Shown: positions 45,903-55,375 of the stretch, piece by piece
Layout: each line of letters opens with the position of its first letter
How positions within the stretch are numbered: the first letter of the stretch is position 1
Origin: Paenibacillus rigui
GTDB lineage: Bacteria; Bacillota; Bacilli; Paenibacillales; NBRC-103111
Assembly: GCF_002234615.1 (NCBI RefSeq)
Contig: NZ_NMQW01000012.1
Span: 212,287-276,286 of the forward strand
Reading direction: 5' to 3'
DNA: 64,000 nt
Position numbers and translations under genes: made by a program
Notes under the pieces: model-generated
Database searches by the model: none
What the model saw: the letters and a program-made list of their open reading frames with translations, nothing else
What the model was told of the DNA's origin: nothing

Positions 45903-47018
45903 TCAAGATTTTAAGTATAAGGTCAAGGGCTGAAGCCGCAGCTCCCGAATGCCGTCCGCCACCAACTTGGCGATCCGGATCGCTCCGTTTTCCTGAAAAT
46001 GCGTATTGTCCTCCACACCGCGCGGGAAGTGAATAAATTCGCCCGGGGCCGCCCACATGAACACGGACTTCGTTTCCTCCGGTCCCAACGCCTCGAACAA
46101 CGCCTTGCTGCGCTCCGCCAGATCGATCAGCGGTACCTGCTCCGCCGCCGCCAGCTCCCGCATGGCGGTAAGATACTCGCCGTGCGTATCCACAATCGTA
46201 CCGTCAGGCGCAAAGAACCGGCGCTGCACGGAAGTAATCAATACCGGATGCGCTCCCCGCTCTCTCGCCGCATCAATGTATCGCATTAAATGCTCCTGAT
46301 ACGTTGTGAACGGGTCCGTATGGCGTTCCTCATCGCTCTTCTGGTCGTTATGGCCGAACTGGATAAATAAATAGTCGTTGGCTTGAATCGACTGGAGAAT
46401 CGTGTCCAGGCGGCCCTCGCCGATGAAGCTTTTCGAGCTCCTGCCCGATTTGGCATGGTTGGAGACCGCTACCTCCGCCCGGAACCATTGCGGCAGCATT
46501 TGTCCCCAGCCTGCGAACGGAAAGTTATCCTCCGTCTCATCCGTTACCGTGGAGTCACCTGCAAGAAAGATCGTGGTCGTCTGCTTGGATGGCACAATAT
46601 CCATTGCATTAATGCGGGGCGCGAGACCGCTGAAAGACAGCTTCAGCTGGCCGTCATCAATCTGAACGGAAAAGCTCTGCTTTTCAAACTGACCCGCACC
46701 GGTGCGAAGCTTGTGCAGCATAAGCCTTCCCGAGCCTGACTTTACCGTGGTGACCGTTTCGGTAATTGCGTCCCCTAGCAGCAGCGTCGCATTATACCTG
46801 CCGTTCGGTAAATCCACGAGAAATGCCGTGTCCATCGGGATGCAAAAATCACGCCGAAGTGCAGCAGGCTCCTTCCGGTCTCTGGCCGCGACCTTCTCAA
46901 TCTCTTTAAAGCCATACCCCTGCTCCGCCGTGTACACGGTTGCGGCAGTAATCTTTGTATAGCAGGGCGCAGCTTCTCCAATGCCGAAATCAAATTGATA
47001 GGACTTATCCAAGGTCAT
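45903..47018 (-). CDS. yesT: Rhamnogalacturonan acetylesterase (SGNH hydrolase)
   Basis: A 371-residue GDSL/SGNH esterase of the rhamnogalacturonan acetylesterase type (CE12-like). Block I is FLAGDSTVTDE (about residue 152), block III is YLFIQFGHNDQKSD, and block V ends in FIHFPRGVEDNTHF with the catalytic Asp/His. The first 140 residues form a separate galactose-binding-like beta domain. There is no signal peptide, so it would deacetylate imported oligosaccharides in the cytoplasm. AGGAGG lies 3-4 bases before the ATG. It is the last gene of the yes-type operon. Confidence 0.9.
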   Translation of the reverse strand: MTLDKSYQFDFGIGEAAPCYTKITAATVYTAEQGYGFKEIEKVAARDRKEPAALRRDFCIPMDTAFLVDLPNGRYNATLLLGDAITETVTTVKSGSGRLMLHKLRTGAGQFEKQSFSVQIDDGQLKLSFSGLAPRINAMDIVPSKQTTTIFLAGDSTVTDETEDNFPFAGWGQMLPQWFRAEVAVSNHAKSGRSSKSFIGEGRLDTILQSIQANDYLFIQFGHNDQKSDEERHTDPFTTYQEHLMRYIDAARERGAHPVLITSVQRRFFAPDGTIVDTHGEYLTAMRELAAAEQVPLIDLAERSKALFEALGPEETKSVFMWAAPGEFIHFPRGVEDNTHFQENGAIRIAKLVADGIRELRLQPLTLYLKS

Positions 47019-47109
47019 ACTCCTCCTGAGTGCAGCAAAAGTCCGTCCGACGGAGGGAAATGAGATGCTTGCCCCCAGTCGAATAGACTTTTGTCCTATT
47101 TTCTCTATT

Positions 47110-48135
47110 TTACCATAATTGTCTTTGCAGCAGGGAGGACAAGAAGGTCAGCGCCAGGCCTTGCCCCCACCCTTGTACACGTTTGTGCGGTACGCCCTTG
47201 TAGCCATCGATATCTTTCATGACTGCCGTCCCTGCGGAAACGCCCAGCACGGAGCCGTCCGGTGAAATACGGGACAAAATGCCTTCGATCGCCGGGTTTA
47301 CGTACTTGTTGTACATGTTGCCGCTGGACAGCAGCGCTGCCGCGATCCCTGCGGAGCCGGACGTTTCCGTGTAAGCCGTCGGATCCGTCAGCACCGTATG
47401 CCACATGCCGTCCTTCGCCTGGAGACGAACCAGCGCCGCCAATTGATCGCGCAGCGAGCCTTCAATCACCATGAAGGAAGGATGCGTCACATGGACGAGA
47501 GTAAGCGCCCTTGCCATCGTAATGGCTGCCCAGGAGTTGCCGCGCGCCCAGAATACGCCGGACATATGGTTTTGCGCCAGGTTGTCCCAGCCATGATAGT
47601 ACAGGTTCGTCACCGAATCCTGCAGGAAGTTCTCGTGTCCGTGGTACTGCTTGATGCCGTCCTCCAGATAATCTTCACGGCCCAGCAGCGTGCCGATCCG
47701 AACAAGGAAGTAGCCGGCCATGAACATTGTGTCTACCCAAGCCTGCTCAGGGAAATTGTAGGCCTCCGAGTTCACCGTGTGCTGAAAAATGCCGTCGGCA
47801 AAACGCTCCGCGTCGTTTTTCAAGAAATCCGCCATTTGGATGGCGATGTCGATATATTTTTGCTCGCCTGTCGCTTTGTGCAGTGTCAACAGAGAATGCC
47901 CAATCGATACGCCGTTGATCGTCAGCTTCGGCAGTCCGTCCTCCAGCTGTTCATCGACCCAGCCCTTCAGCAAATCAAGATACTCCTGCTTGCCGGTCGC
48001 TTCATAAGCCTCGGTTACGCCATAGAAGGCGACGCCGCCCGGCCAATCCCAATTGAAATCCATTTGGAATGTACGATGAACGACACGGTCAATCACCTCA
48101 CGGATTTGTTGTTCGTCAAATTGCAATGCTGGCAT
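47110..48135 (-). CDS. yesR: Unsaturated rhamnogalacturonyl hydrolase (GH105)
   Basis: A 341-residue (alpha/alpha)6-barrel hydrolase that removes the unsaturated galacturonyl residue from rhamnogalacturonan disaccharides made by lyases. Motifs typical of GH88/105: FNWDWPGGVAFYGVTEAYE near the N-terminus, EQAWVDTMFMAGYF (catalytic Asp) and ARGNSWAAITMARAL. There is no signal peptide, so it acts in the cytoplasm on imported sugars. ATG 48135 has GGAGAGG upstream. It follows the permease genes by 30 bases. Confidence 0.93.
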   Translation of the reverse strand: MPALQFDEQQIREVIDRVVHRTFQMDFNWDWPGGVAFYGVTEAYEATGKQEYLDLLKGWVDEQLEDGLPKLTINGVSIGHSLLTLHKATGEQKYIDIAIQMADFLKNDAERFADGIFQHTVNSEAYNFPEQAWVDTMFMAGYFLVRIGTLLGREDYLEDGIKQYHGHENFLQDSVTNLYYHGWDNLAQNHMSGVFWARGNSWAAITMARALTLVHVTHPSFMVIEGSLRDQLAALVRLQAKDGMWHTVLTDPTAYTETSGSAGIAAALLSSGNMYNKYVNPAIEGILSRISPDGSVLGVSAGTAVMKDIDGYKGVPHKRVQGWGQGLALTFLSSLLQRQLW

Positions 48136-48165
48136 AGCTTCTACCTCTCCTCTCATCGGTTAACC

Positions 48166-49008
48166 TCATTTCAGGCCGCTGGTGCTGATGCCTTCCACAA
48201 TATATTTTTGAAAAATCAAGAATACGGCAACGATCGGTGCAAGAGACAAGGTCGCCATCGCGAACATCCCGCCCCAGTTGTTCAAGGAATCGCCGTCAAG
48301 GAACAGCTTCAGTGCAAGCGATACCGGATACAACGTCGGTTTGTTCAGGTACAGCAGCGGGTTGATGAAGTCATCCCAGCTCCAGTAGAACGAGAAAATC
48401 GTCGAAGTCACGAGTGCCGGAACGATCAAAGGAAGCACGACACGGAAGAAGATCGTGTACTTGTTGCAGCCGTCCATCTTGGCCGCTTCATCCAGCTCCA
48501 TAGGAATCGTCCGGATAAACTGCATGATCAGGAAGATAAAGAACGGCTTCGCAAAAAAGCTAGGTACAATCAACGGCTTAAAGGACGACAACCATCCCAA
48601 TTTGGCAAACATTACGTACTGCGAAATAATCGTCACGTCGTGCGGCAGCATCATTGTCATCATGACACAAGCAAACCAGAAGCCTTTTCCTTTGAAAGGA
48701 ATCCGTCCGAAGGCATAGGCGACAAGTGCCGAGGAAACGACGGCTCCGATCGTGGAGAAAATAACGATAATGAACGAGTTTTTGAAAAAGGTGGCGAAGG
48801 TCGTTCCTGCGAACCCTTTCCATCCGGTTAAGTAGTTCGAAAACTCCAGGCGGCTTGGGATCAAGCTGTACGCCTGAGTAAAGATTTCATCATTCGGCTT
48901 CAACGAGCTGATCGCGAGCCATAGAATCGGATAAATCATCAAGAAGGCCAGTATACCGACACTTAAGTGATAAATCCATGGTCTCAATAGCTTACGGCTG
49001 TTCGGCAT
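48166..49008 (-). CDS. yesQ: Carbohydrate ABC transporter permease (MalG type)
   Basis: A 280-residue inner-membrane permease with six transmembrane helices. The EAA loop near residue 190 ([20 protein letters not shown]) contacts the ATPase, which must be supplied from elsewhere, since no ATP-binding subunit lies in this locus. The C-terminus [16 protein letters not shown] is typical. ATG 49008 has AAAGGAGAG upstream and follows directly on the yesP stop. Confidence 0.94.
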   Translation of the reverse strand: MPNSRKLLRPWIYHLSVGILAFLMIYPILWLAISSLKPNDEIFTQAYSLIPSRLEFSNYLTGWKGFAGTTFATFFKNSFIIVIFSTIGAVVSSALVAYAFGRIPFKGKGFWFACVMMTMMLPHDVTIISQYVMFAKLGWLSSFKPLIVPSFFAKPFFIFLIMQFIRTIPMELDEAAKMDGCNKYTIFFRVVLPLIVPALVTSTIFSFYWSWDDFINPLLYLNKPTLYPVSLALKLFLDGDSLNNWGGMFAMATLSLAPIVAVFLIFQKYIVEGISTSGLK

Positions 49009-49009
49009 C

Positions 49010-49918
49010 TTACTTCTCTCCTTTCGACTCGTAATGTACCCAGTAGGAGGATGTTTTGAAAATAACCAGCGAAATGACGGCAATGATAATGAGCATTACC
49101 CAAGCCATCGCGGAAGCATAACCCATCTCGAAGAAGGAGAACGCTCTGCGGTACAAGTACAAGGAATAAAGCAGTGTATTGTCAAGCGGCCCGCCTTCGC
49201 CCCTGGAAATAACATAAGCCGGAGTAAAGGTCATGAAGGCCGAGATCGTTTGCATAATCAGGTTGAATAAAATAATCGGGCTTAACAGCGGCAGTGTAAT
49301 GCGGAAAAACTGGTATACCTTATTCGCTCCGTCCACGCTCGCCGCTTCATACAACGATTGCGGAATGTTCTTCAAGCCTGCCAGGAAGATCAGCATCGAC
49401 GAGCCGAACTGCCATACGGACAGAAGAATTAAGGTCCAGAGCGCCGTACCGGGATTCCCGATCCAGGACGTGCTGCTTTCGATCCCAACCATGCCGAGCA
49501 CCGAGTTCAGCAAGCCTTTGTCGCCGAAAATTTGGGTCCACATGATGGAAACGGCCACGCTGCCCCCGATCAAGGAAGGCAAGTAATATGCGGAACGGTA
49601 TACGCCAATGCCTGCAACGGCTTTATTCAGCAGCATCGCTACGATCAAGGCGAAGGCCAGCCGCAGCGGTACGCTTGCAAATACATAAGTAAAGGTGACT
49701 TGGAACGATTTCCAAATCTTCTCGTCATCGGTGAAAATTTTAGTGTAGTTGTCCATGCCTACCCATCTAGGCGCTTCCAACAGGTTATAATCGGTAAATG
49801 AATAATACAGCGAAGAGAACATCGGAAATAACGTAAAAATCAGAAATCCGAGTATGAATGGTGCGGCGAATACGTAGCCAACCGTATTGTCACGATCCAA
49901 CAGCTTCGTAAGTTTCAT
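49010..49918 (-). CDS. yesP: Carbohydrate ABC transporter permease (MalF/UgpA type)
   Basis: A 302-residue permease with six transmembrane helices. The EAA loop is [20 protein letters not shown], and [20 protein letters not shown] is characteristic. ATG 49918 is about 9 bases after AGGGG; a TTG at 49927 is in frame. It pairs with yesQ to form the membrane channel. It is separated from the solute-binding-protein gene by 247 bases containing a terminator. Confidence 0.94.
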   Translation of the reverse strand: MKLTKLLDRDNTVGYVFAAPFILGFLIFTLFPMFSSLYYSFTDYNLLEAPRWVGMDNYTKIFTDDEKIWKSFQVTFTYVFASVPLRLAFALIVAMLLNKAVAGIGVYRSAYYLPSLIGGSVAVSIMWTQIFGDKGLLNSVLGMVGIESSTSWIGNPGTALWTLILLSVWQFGSSMLIFLAGLKNIPQSLYEAASVDGANKVYQFFRITLPLLSPIILFNLIMQTISAFMTFTPAYVISRGEGGPLDNTLLYSLYLYRRAFSFFEMGYASAMAWVMLIIIAVISLVIFKTSSYWVHYESKGEK

Positions 49919-50125
49919 GGATTTCAACCCCTATGCTTGTAATGTCGAAGGAAATGCGTGTTCCTTACCTCTTACCTTTAATTATAAGGATTCCGCCCAC
50001 GAGCAGAAGGCAAAAAACCGTTCATTTTGTTCAAAAAACAGACTACGGATGGTCAGAAAATCCGCTAGGCTCCGACGAATTTCCACGCTCTGCGCTGTTG
50101 TTCCATCGTACTTTAGCACTAAAAA

Positions 50126-50156
50126 ACCGGATACTGACAAAGTCTCAGCATCCGGT
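50126..50156 (-). terminator. Terminator between the solute-binding-protein and permease genes
   Basis: On the minus strand ACCGGATGCTGA pairs with TCAGTATCCGGT around a 7-base loop, followed by five T residues, just past the yesO stop. Partial read-through would make binding protein in excess over permeases. Confidence 0.85.
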
Positions 50157-50165
50157 CCATGGGTC

Positions 50166-51485
50166 TTACTTTTTGTTTTTCGCCAAAATCGCATTGGCAT
50201 CCTTACGGAATTTCGCAGCGGCATCCTCTACGGAAATTTTCTTGTACAGGATTTGCTCGCTCAAGTCTTTCAGCAGCTTCTCTACCTCAACGGAGCCTAC
50301 AGGGTTCGGAGGATCCATTGGGGAGCTGTTCTGCTCTGCCCATGCCACATAGTCAAATACTTTCGCTTCAGCTGGCGTCAGGGACGGCTTCAACGCTTCT
50401 TTCACTTTGGAGGAAATCGGCACGCCGCGCTCGCCTTTAATGATTTTGTTCGCATCGATATCGTTCACGAAGAAGTTGATGAATTTCACCGCTTCTTCTT
50501 TTTGCTTCGAGTTCTTGGATACGGAGAAGCCCATACTTGGCTTCAGGAACAAGCCTTTGTTGCCGTCAGGTCCTGGAATTGGAAGCAGATCCAAAGGACG
50601 CTTTGCTGCAGCGGACATCGCTACATATTGGTTGGACCAAGCGATGGAAGCAAACGCGTTGCCCATTACCATTTCATCATCTTCCGGGATGAATTTCTTT
50701 TGTCCCAGCTTATCCAGGCTCAAGAAGTAGCCTTTGTCGTACCAGCCTTGGTAACGCTTGTAGTAGTCAACAAACGCCTTATCGTCCGTGTAGCCCAATT
50801 GCGTGCCGTCAGCAGCATACATTTTTTGGCCAACCGTTCTCAGGTAGTAAGGGAAGAACACGTCATAGCGCATGTAGTCGGAAATCAGCTTGCCGTTTGC
50901 TTTCAGCTTCTCACCGATTTTGCCCATATCGTCCCAAGTCCAATTTTTGGCTGGAACCTCTGCGCCGACTTTTTTCAACAGCTCGGTATCCGCCGTAGCG
51001 CCGAGTGCATTCGTACCCAAGGAAAGCTGATACAGCTTGCCGTCATACTCGCCGGAGCTTACAACGTTCGGAGCTACGTCCTTCACGTCCAAAGTGCCTT
51101 TGGTTGTATAAGGCTTCAGGTCCTCCAGCTGGCCTCTGCCGCCGTACTGAGCCAGGTAGCTCATATCCATTTGGATGATGTCCGGCAAATCATTGGCTGC
51201 CGCTTGCGGAGCAAGCTTTTTCCAATAGTCATCAAACGCTGCGTATTCCGCTTCGATTTTGACGTTCGGATTTTTTTGTTGATATAGCTCAATCACCTTC
51301 AAGGTGTAGTCATGTCTCGCTTGTCCGCCCCACCATGCAATGCGCAATTTTACAGGATCTTTGCTCGTTCCAGCCGCTGCTTCCGGCTTTTTATCTCCTG
51401 CGGGTGCTGTGCTTGCTCCTCCGCCACTCGAACATCCTGTGAAAACAAGAGCTGCCGAAAGAATCAGGGTCATTGCTTTCTTCAT
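50166..51485 (-). CDS. yesO: Extracellular solute-binding lipoprotein of the rhamnogalacturonan importer
   Basis: A 439-residue family-1 sugar-binding lipoprotein. The signal peptide ends with lipobox VFTGCSSGGG (Cys about 19), followed by a Ser/Ala/Pro linker and LRIAWWGGQARHDYTLKV, a typical start of this family. It captures pectin-derived oligosaccharides outside the membrane. The gene has its own promoter with a cre-like site at the start point and a terminator before the permease genes. Confidence 0.92.
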   Translation of the reverse strand: MKKAMTLILSAALVFTGCSSGGGASTAPAGDKKPEAAAGTSKDPVKLRIAWWGGQARHDYTLKVIELYQQKNPNVKIEAEYAAFDDYWKKLAPQAAANDLPDIIQMDMSYLAQYGGRGQLEDLKPYTTKGTLDVKDVAPNVVSSGEYDGKLYQLSLGTNALGATADTELLKKVGAEVPAKNWTWDDMGKIGEKLKANGKLISDYMRYDVFFPYYLRTVGQKMYAADGTQLGYTDDKAFVDYYKRYQGWYDKGYFLSLDKLGQKKFIPEDDEMVMGNAFASIAWSNQYVAMSAAAKRPLDLLPIPGPDGNKGLFLKPSMGFSVSKNSKQKEEAVKFINFFVNDIDANKIIKGERGVPISSKVKEALKPSLTPAEAKVFDYVAWAEQNSSPMDPPNPVGSVEVEKLLKDLSEQILYKKISVEDAAAKFRKDANAILAKNKK

Positions 51486-51527
51486 ATTTATTTCCTCCCC
51501 TTTGTATAAAATCCGTTAAACCAATTT

Positions 51528-51541
51528 TCATAGCGCTTACA
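51528..51541 (-). promoter_or_regulatory. cre-like CcpA site at the yesO promoter
   Basis: The minus strand reads TGTAAGCGCTATGA, which fits the cre consensus TGWAANCGNTNWCA at all but one position. It begins 6 bases after the predicted -10 box and so covers the expected start point, where CcpA binding would repress. Confidence 0.6.
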
Positions 51542-51546
51542 TCATC

Positions 51547-51575
51547 ATTATCCAACTTTAGACCCGAATCGTTAA
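51547..51575 (-). promoter_or_regulatory. Predicted sigma-A promoter of yesO
   Basis: On the minus strand TTAACG and GATAAT are separated by 17 bases, about 60 bases before the yesO start. Confidence 0.5.
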
Positions 51576-51610
51576 TCCAAAAAACCGTTATCTTTGTTTA
51601 AAAAACAGAC

Positions 51611-53167
51611 TTATGAAGGAGATTTCATATATTCAGAGGGTCTGCATCCGACATATTTTTTAAAAACTTGGCTGAAATATTGCGGATTATCGCCAAAGCC
51701 CAACATTTCCGCAATCTCGAAAATTTTCACATCCTCGTTCTTCTCTATCACTTCCGTCGCTTTTTTGATGCGGAGCTTCATGACATAGTTGGAAAATTTC
51801 TCGCCGGTTTCCTTTTTGAACAGCTTGCCCAAATAATCCGCATTCATATAAAGCATCTGATGCGCGACCCAATTCAAGGACAGCTCCGGATTGCCCAGCT
51901 GCTCCTCAATGATTTCGATCACTTTATCTACAATGGCGCTATGCTTGTTTTTATTCTTCTCATAGTTCAACCGGGCGATTCCGCCGGCAATTTCTTTGAA
52001 TAAGCCTTGAATGGCCGCCAACGTATCCATCTCCACCAGCTTGACCAGCTTTTGCATATATTCATTCATCCGTTCCGGCTCGCCGAGACGAATCGCCGCC
52101 ATGAAGAGCTGGATCACATACGATTTCGAGGTTTGAATATCGAGCCGGAGCGCGCTCATTTTGGCAAAAAATGCGTCGATTTCCGCCTCCACTTCCTCCC
52201 AGCGGCCTGTCTTGATCGGCAGTGTCAGCGTTTCCTCGTCATAGCTCCATTCCTTCGCTTGCTGGACGCTTTGGTCCAAGTCAATATCCCGCTGCGTAAT
52301 CAAGCTGCCCTCACCCAAATAAAACCGGTAATTCAGGCATTCCATCGTTTGCTTGTATAAAATTCTTGCTCTCGTAATGACATCCGCTTCGCTCAGGGCG
52401 ATGGTCAGATCAATTTTATAATAATGAAGGAACGTTTCACGAATTTGCTCGATTCGCTCATGAAGCTCATTGACCTCACTGACATCCTCTACCACAATCA
52501 GCACGTGGTCGCCTACGGTAGAGCTCAGCACCGTACGCTCAAGCAGCTCGGCGGCGATATTTTTCACTGCGAACAAATGCTCGAATTCAAACTTGCCTTC
52601 CAATTGAAAGCACAGGAGCCTTACCTTGCGGCTGCCGAGATCAATCGAGAACAGGTTCGCATAATATGCCCAATCATGGGCACCGTAAGTTTTATTCGTT
52701 ACGAATTCCTTCAAAAACTGCTCCTTCATTTGGGGCATCATTTTTTCCAGACCGTACCGCATATTACTAATAAAATCTTCCGTCTCCTCGGACTGCTTCA
52801 GCTCCTCCACCAGCTCCTGAAGCGCCTCCGAAATTTTGCTTTCGTTGCACGGCTTGAGCAGGTAATGCTTGACCCCATACTTCATCGCGCTTTGAGCGTA
52901 TTGAAATTCACTGAACCCCGACAGCAGAATCATCCGGATGCGCGGAAATTGCTCATTCACCTTGGCGGCCAGCTGCAGCCCGTCCATCCCGGGCATCCGA
53001 ATGTCACTGATAATAATATCAGGCGGGTCCTGTTCGATTTTCTGGAATGCTTCGATCCCGTTGCGCGCTGTCCCTATAAGCTCCGTACCGGAATCCCCCC
53101 ATGGTACGACATTGGATATGCCGTCCAAAATTATACGCTCATCATCTACCAACAGCACCTTATACAT
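51611..53167 (-). CDS. yesN: Response regulator with AraC-type DNA-binding domain (YesN type)
   Basis: A 518-residue response regulator. The receiver domain (about 1-120) has the phospho-acceptor Asp in IIISDIRMPGMDG and the switch Lys in YLLKPCNES. A central helical region follows, and a C-terminal AraC/XylS helix-turn-helix (about 415-518; MLGFGDNPQYFSQVFKKYVG). It probably activates the importer operon. ATG 53167 is 9 bases after GAGGGA. It follows yesM by 21 bases and is read in the same direction. Confidence 0.94.
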   Translation of the reverse strand: MYKVLLVDDERIILDGISNVVPWGDSGTELIGTARNGIEAFQKIEQDPPDIIISDIRMPGMDGLQLAAKVNEQFPRIRMILLSGFSEFQYAQSAMKYGVKHYLLKPCNESKISEALQELVEELKQSEETEDFISNMRYGLEKMMPQMKEQFLKEFVTNKTYGAHDWAYYANLFSIDLGSRKVRLLCFQLEGKFEFEHLFAVKNIAAELLERTVLSSTVGDHVLIVVEDVSEVNELHERIEQIRETFLHYYKIDLTIALSEADVITRARILYKQTMECLNYRFYLGEGSLITQRDIDLDQSVQQAKEWSYDEETLTLPIKTGRWEEVEAEIDAFFAKMSALRLDIQTSKSYVIQLFMAAIRLGEPERMNEYMQKLVKLVEMDTLAAIQGLFKEIAGGIARLNYEKNKNKHSAIVDKVIEIIEEQLGNPELSLNWVAHQMLYMNADYLGKLFKKETGEKFSNYVMKLRIKKATEVIEKNEDVKIFEIAEMLGFGDNPQYFSQVFKKYVGCRPSEYMKSPS

Positions 53168-53188
53168 GCACATCATTCCCTCGTTTCG

Positions 53189-54949
53189 TTATCTGGTATA
53201 GGGGAGCAGCACGCTGACTTGGGTTCCTCGCCCCGGCTCGCTGTCAATCTCAATGCCGTACGGCTCTCCAAAAGCGATCACAATGCGTTCCTCTATATTT
53301 TTTAATCCAATTCCGCTGCCTCTTGTTGGCGCGGTTCCGGTTCGTACCTGCTCCAATAGCTCCGCTGTCATTCCCGGGCCGTCATCCTGAACCGTGATCC
53401 GCAGGAGGTCTCCCTCCAGCTTGCCGACAATACGGATACGACACGGCTCAATCATCGTTTCCACAGCATAATGAATTGCGTTCTCCAAGAGCGGCTGCAG
53501 CGTAAGCTTGGGAAGATATGCGGCATTTGCCTCCTCCGGCATGTCCAGCTCAAACAGCAGACGATCCTCAAACCGGTATTTTTGAATCGTTAAATAATTC
53601 ATGACGATGTCCAGCTCTTCCTGGACGGTGATGAGCGTTTCCTTCAAGCTGATCGAGCTTCGCAGCAAAAAGCCGAGCGCTTCCACCATACGTGAAATTT
53701 GCTGCTGCCCGTTCGCCTTGGCAAGCCAATTGATCGATTCCAGCGTGTTATATAAGAAATGCGGATTGATCTGCGCTTGCAGCGCCTTGAATTGCGTTTC
53801 CTTAATTACGATCTGCTTCGCGTAGTTTTCTGTAATCAGCTCATTGATTTTACCGATCATCATCCGGTAGGTACGATGCAGCTGTCCGACCTCGTCCATC
53901 GGCAGCGCCGTCACTTCCAGCGGCTCGGTTTCCGCATAGTTGAAGTCGCCCATCTGGGCCTGCTTCATGCGGCCGATCAACGCTTCGATGGGCTTGGTAA
54001 TGCTTCGCGAGAAGCCAAGCGCCAGCAAAAATACGATCAGCAGGCTGCCGATAAAGCCGAACAGCAGCAGCTTTTTCATAAATATAATTTTCTGAAAAAT
54101 TTGCTCGAACGGGATCAAGCTGTAATAGGACCAGCCCAAATAACCTGACTGAATATGCGTGTAGAAGTAAGACTGGCCGTTCCGCTGCTCAATGAAATAG
54201 CCGCCTTCGCCTGTACCGTTGACCAAGCTGCCTGTTAACGGCTTCTTTGTGGGATCCAGCGGATAAATGGTGTTTTGCCCCGAGGTGATGATCATCTCCC
54301 CATTGCGCAAATCCGTGCCGGCGGTCAAATCCTCCACAATCTTGTCAAACCGGTACCGGATGATGACCGTACCCAGACGGTTCAAGTTCAAATTCTCATA
54401 GGAACGGATTTCCCTGGCCGCAATTAACGAGGAATCCGACTCGCTCGGATAGATCCATCTCATTTCGCCTGAGCCTTTGACAGATTCATCAATAATGAAT
54501 TTTTCTCTCTCGGGGGATGTGCTCTTGTTGACGCCAACCCGGGAGGAAACCCCCTGCAGATCAACAACCTCGATCGATTCGATATACTTTTCATAGCCTG
54601 CGTATTGTACGAGCTTGTCTACAATATAAGAACGGATCCGGTACCTTTCATACTCCGGGGTATCCTCCCTTAATGAAAGCAGCAGGCTCTGGATTTGTGA
54701 GTCCGTAGCGATACTGAAGGATTGACGCTCGCTCTTGCGAAGCTCATTTTCAATGCCGCTTGCGGACAAATTCAACAGCTGCGACGATTTTGTATATAGC
54801 TGTTCATCATAGATCGTGTAGGCATACTGCAGCACCGAATACGTAATCAAAAAGCAAATGGCTGTAATGCTGCCAATCAGTAAAAAAACTTTATGTTTAA
54901 TCCGCAAGTGATGATACGCTTGCCGGACCGATACCATCAAGCCCTTCAA
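53189..54949 (-). CDS. yesM: Sensor histidine kinase (YesM type)
   Basis: A 586-residue membrane kinase of the LytS/YesM class. Transmembrane helix 1 lies at about 20-40 and helix 2 at about 290-310, with a large extracellular sensor domain between them. A HAMP domain follows, then the phospho-acceptor His in QINPHFLYNTLESINWLA and an ATPase domain with QDDGPGM and GSGIGLKNIEER. It would sense pectin-derived sugars and phosphorylate YesN. The TTG at 54949 has GGGGAGGGG about 8 bases upstream; an ATG at 54937 is an alternative. Confidence 0.93.
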   Translation of the reverse strand: MKGLMVSVRQAYHHLRIKHKVFLLIGSITAICFLITYSVLQYAYTIYDEQLYTKSSQLLNLSASGIENELRKSERQSFSIATDSQIQSLLLSLREDTPEYERYRIRSYIVDKLVQYAGYEKYIESIEVVDLQGVSSRVGVNKSTSPEREKFIIDESVKGSGEMRWIYPSESDSSLIAAREIRSYENLNLNRLGTVIIRYRFDKIVEDLTAGTDLRNGEMIITSGQNTIYPLDPTKKPLTGSLVNGTGEGGYFIEQRNGQSYFYTHIQSGYLGWSYYSLIPFEQIFQKIIFMKKLLLFGFIGSLLIVFLLALGFSRSITKPIEALIGRMKQAQMGDFNYAETEPLEVTALPMDEVGQLHRTYRMMIGKINELITENYAKQIVIKETQFKALQAQINPHFLYNTLESINWLAKANGQQQISRMVEALGFLLRSSISLKETLITVQEELDIVMNYLTIQKYRFEDRLLFELDMPEEANAAYLPKLTLQPLLENAIHYAVETMIEPCRIRIVGKLEGDLLRITVQDDGPGMTAELLEQVRTGTAPTRGSGIGLKNIEERIVIAFGEPYGIEIDSEPGRGTQVSVLLPYTR

Positions 54950-55013
54950 ACCAATCCCCTCCCCATAAAACGACAAAAACCGACTAGTGCGGCTTACCCC
55001 TTAGTTTGCTCCC

Positions 55014-55058
55014 ATTGTAGCACATTCATAAAAAAATGAAATCTAACCCTTGATTTCA
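55014..55058 (-). promoter_or_regulatory. yesM promoter region with inverted repeat
   Basis: An extended -10 element (TGCTACAAT on the minus strand, core 55014-55019) is preceded by TTTCAT at 16 bases. The inverted repeat TGAAATC-8-GATTTCA (55037-55058) overlaps that -35 region. Confidence 0.45.
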
Positions 55059-55156
55059 AAGGACTTGGGAAATAAGAACCTTGCGGTTTTCCCGGAAATA
55101 CAGTAACTTAGACAAGTGTCGAAAAAGCACCAAAATTTATTGGAGATGAGAATATT

Positions 55157-55276
55157 TTGAATTTCTTTAAAAATGTTTTTCTTGTTTTGTTTAGTCTGGC
55201 TATTTGTTATTTTCTTCTAGGCGGTATTGTTATGGGACTCATCAATCAACTAGGAAGCTGGCTCAAATTGATTTAA
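55157..55276 (+). CDS. Possible 39-aa membrane peptide
   Basis: A TTG start with GGAG about 11 bases upstream opens a 39-codon frame. The product begins MNFFKNVFLVLFSLAICYFL and ends in GLINQLGSWLKLI. It is one long hydrophobic helix with a short amphipathic tail, like many small membrane proteins. The non-ATG start and long spacing keep confidence low. It is 99 bases upstream of the secreted 375-residue protein gene, on the same strand. Confidence 0.4.
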   Translation: MNFFKNVFLVLFSLAICYFLLGGIVMGLINQLGSWLKLI

Positions 55277-55375
55277 CCCCGACCCCGGTTCTGCTATGGT
55301 TTCATTTTCCTCTACTTGTTTTTCAATGTGATGTAAAAAATGACTATGGGCACATTCATTTAGAGGGAGATGACC

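Noticed and set aside
45682..46056. 124-codon frame overlapping the end of yesT
   Set aside because: Overlaps the well-supported yesT 3' end and terminator; composition is shadow-like.
47398..48831. 477-codon plus-strand frame opposite yesR and yesQ
   Set aside because: Antisense shadow; yesR and yesQ have clear family motifs and the plus frame has none.
49887..51287. 466-codon plus-strand frame opposite yesO
   Set aside because: Antisense to an obvious solute-binding lipoprotein gene.
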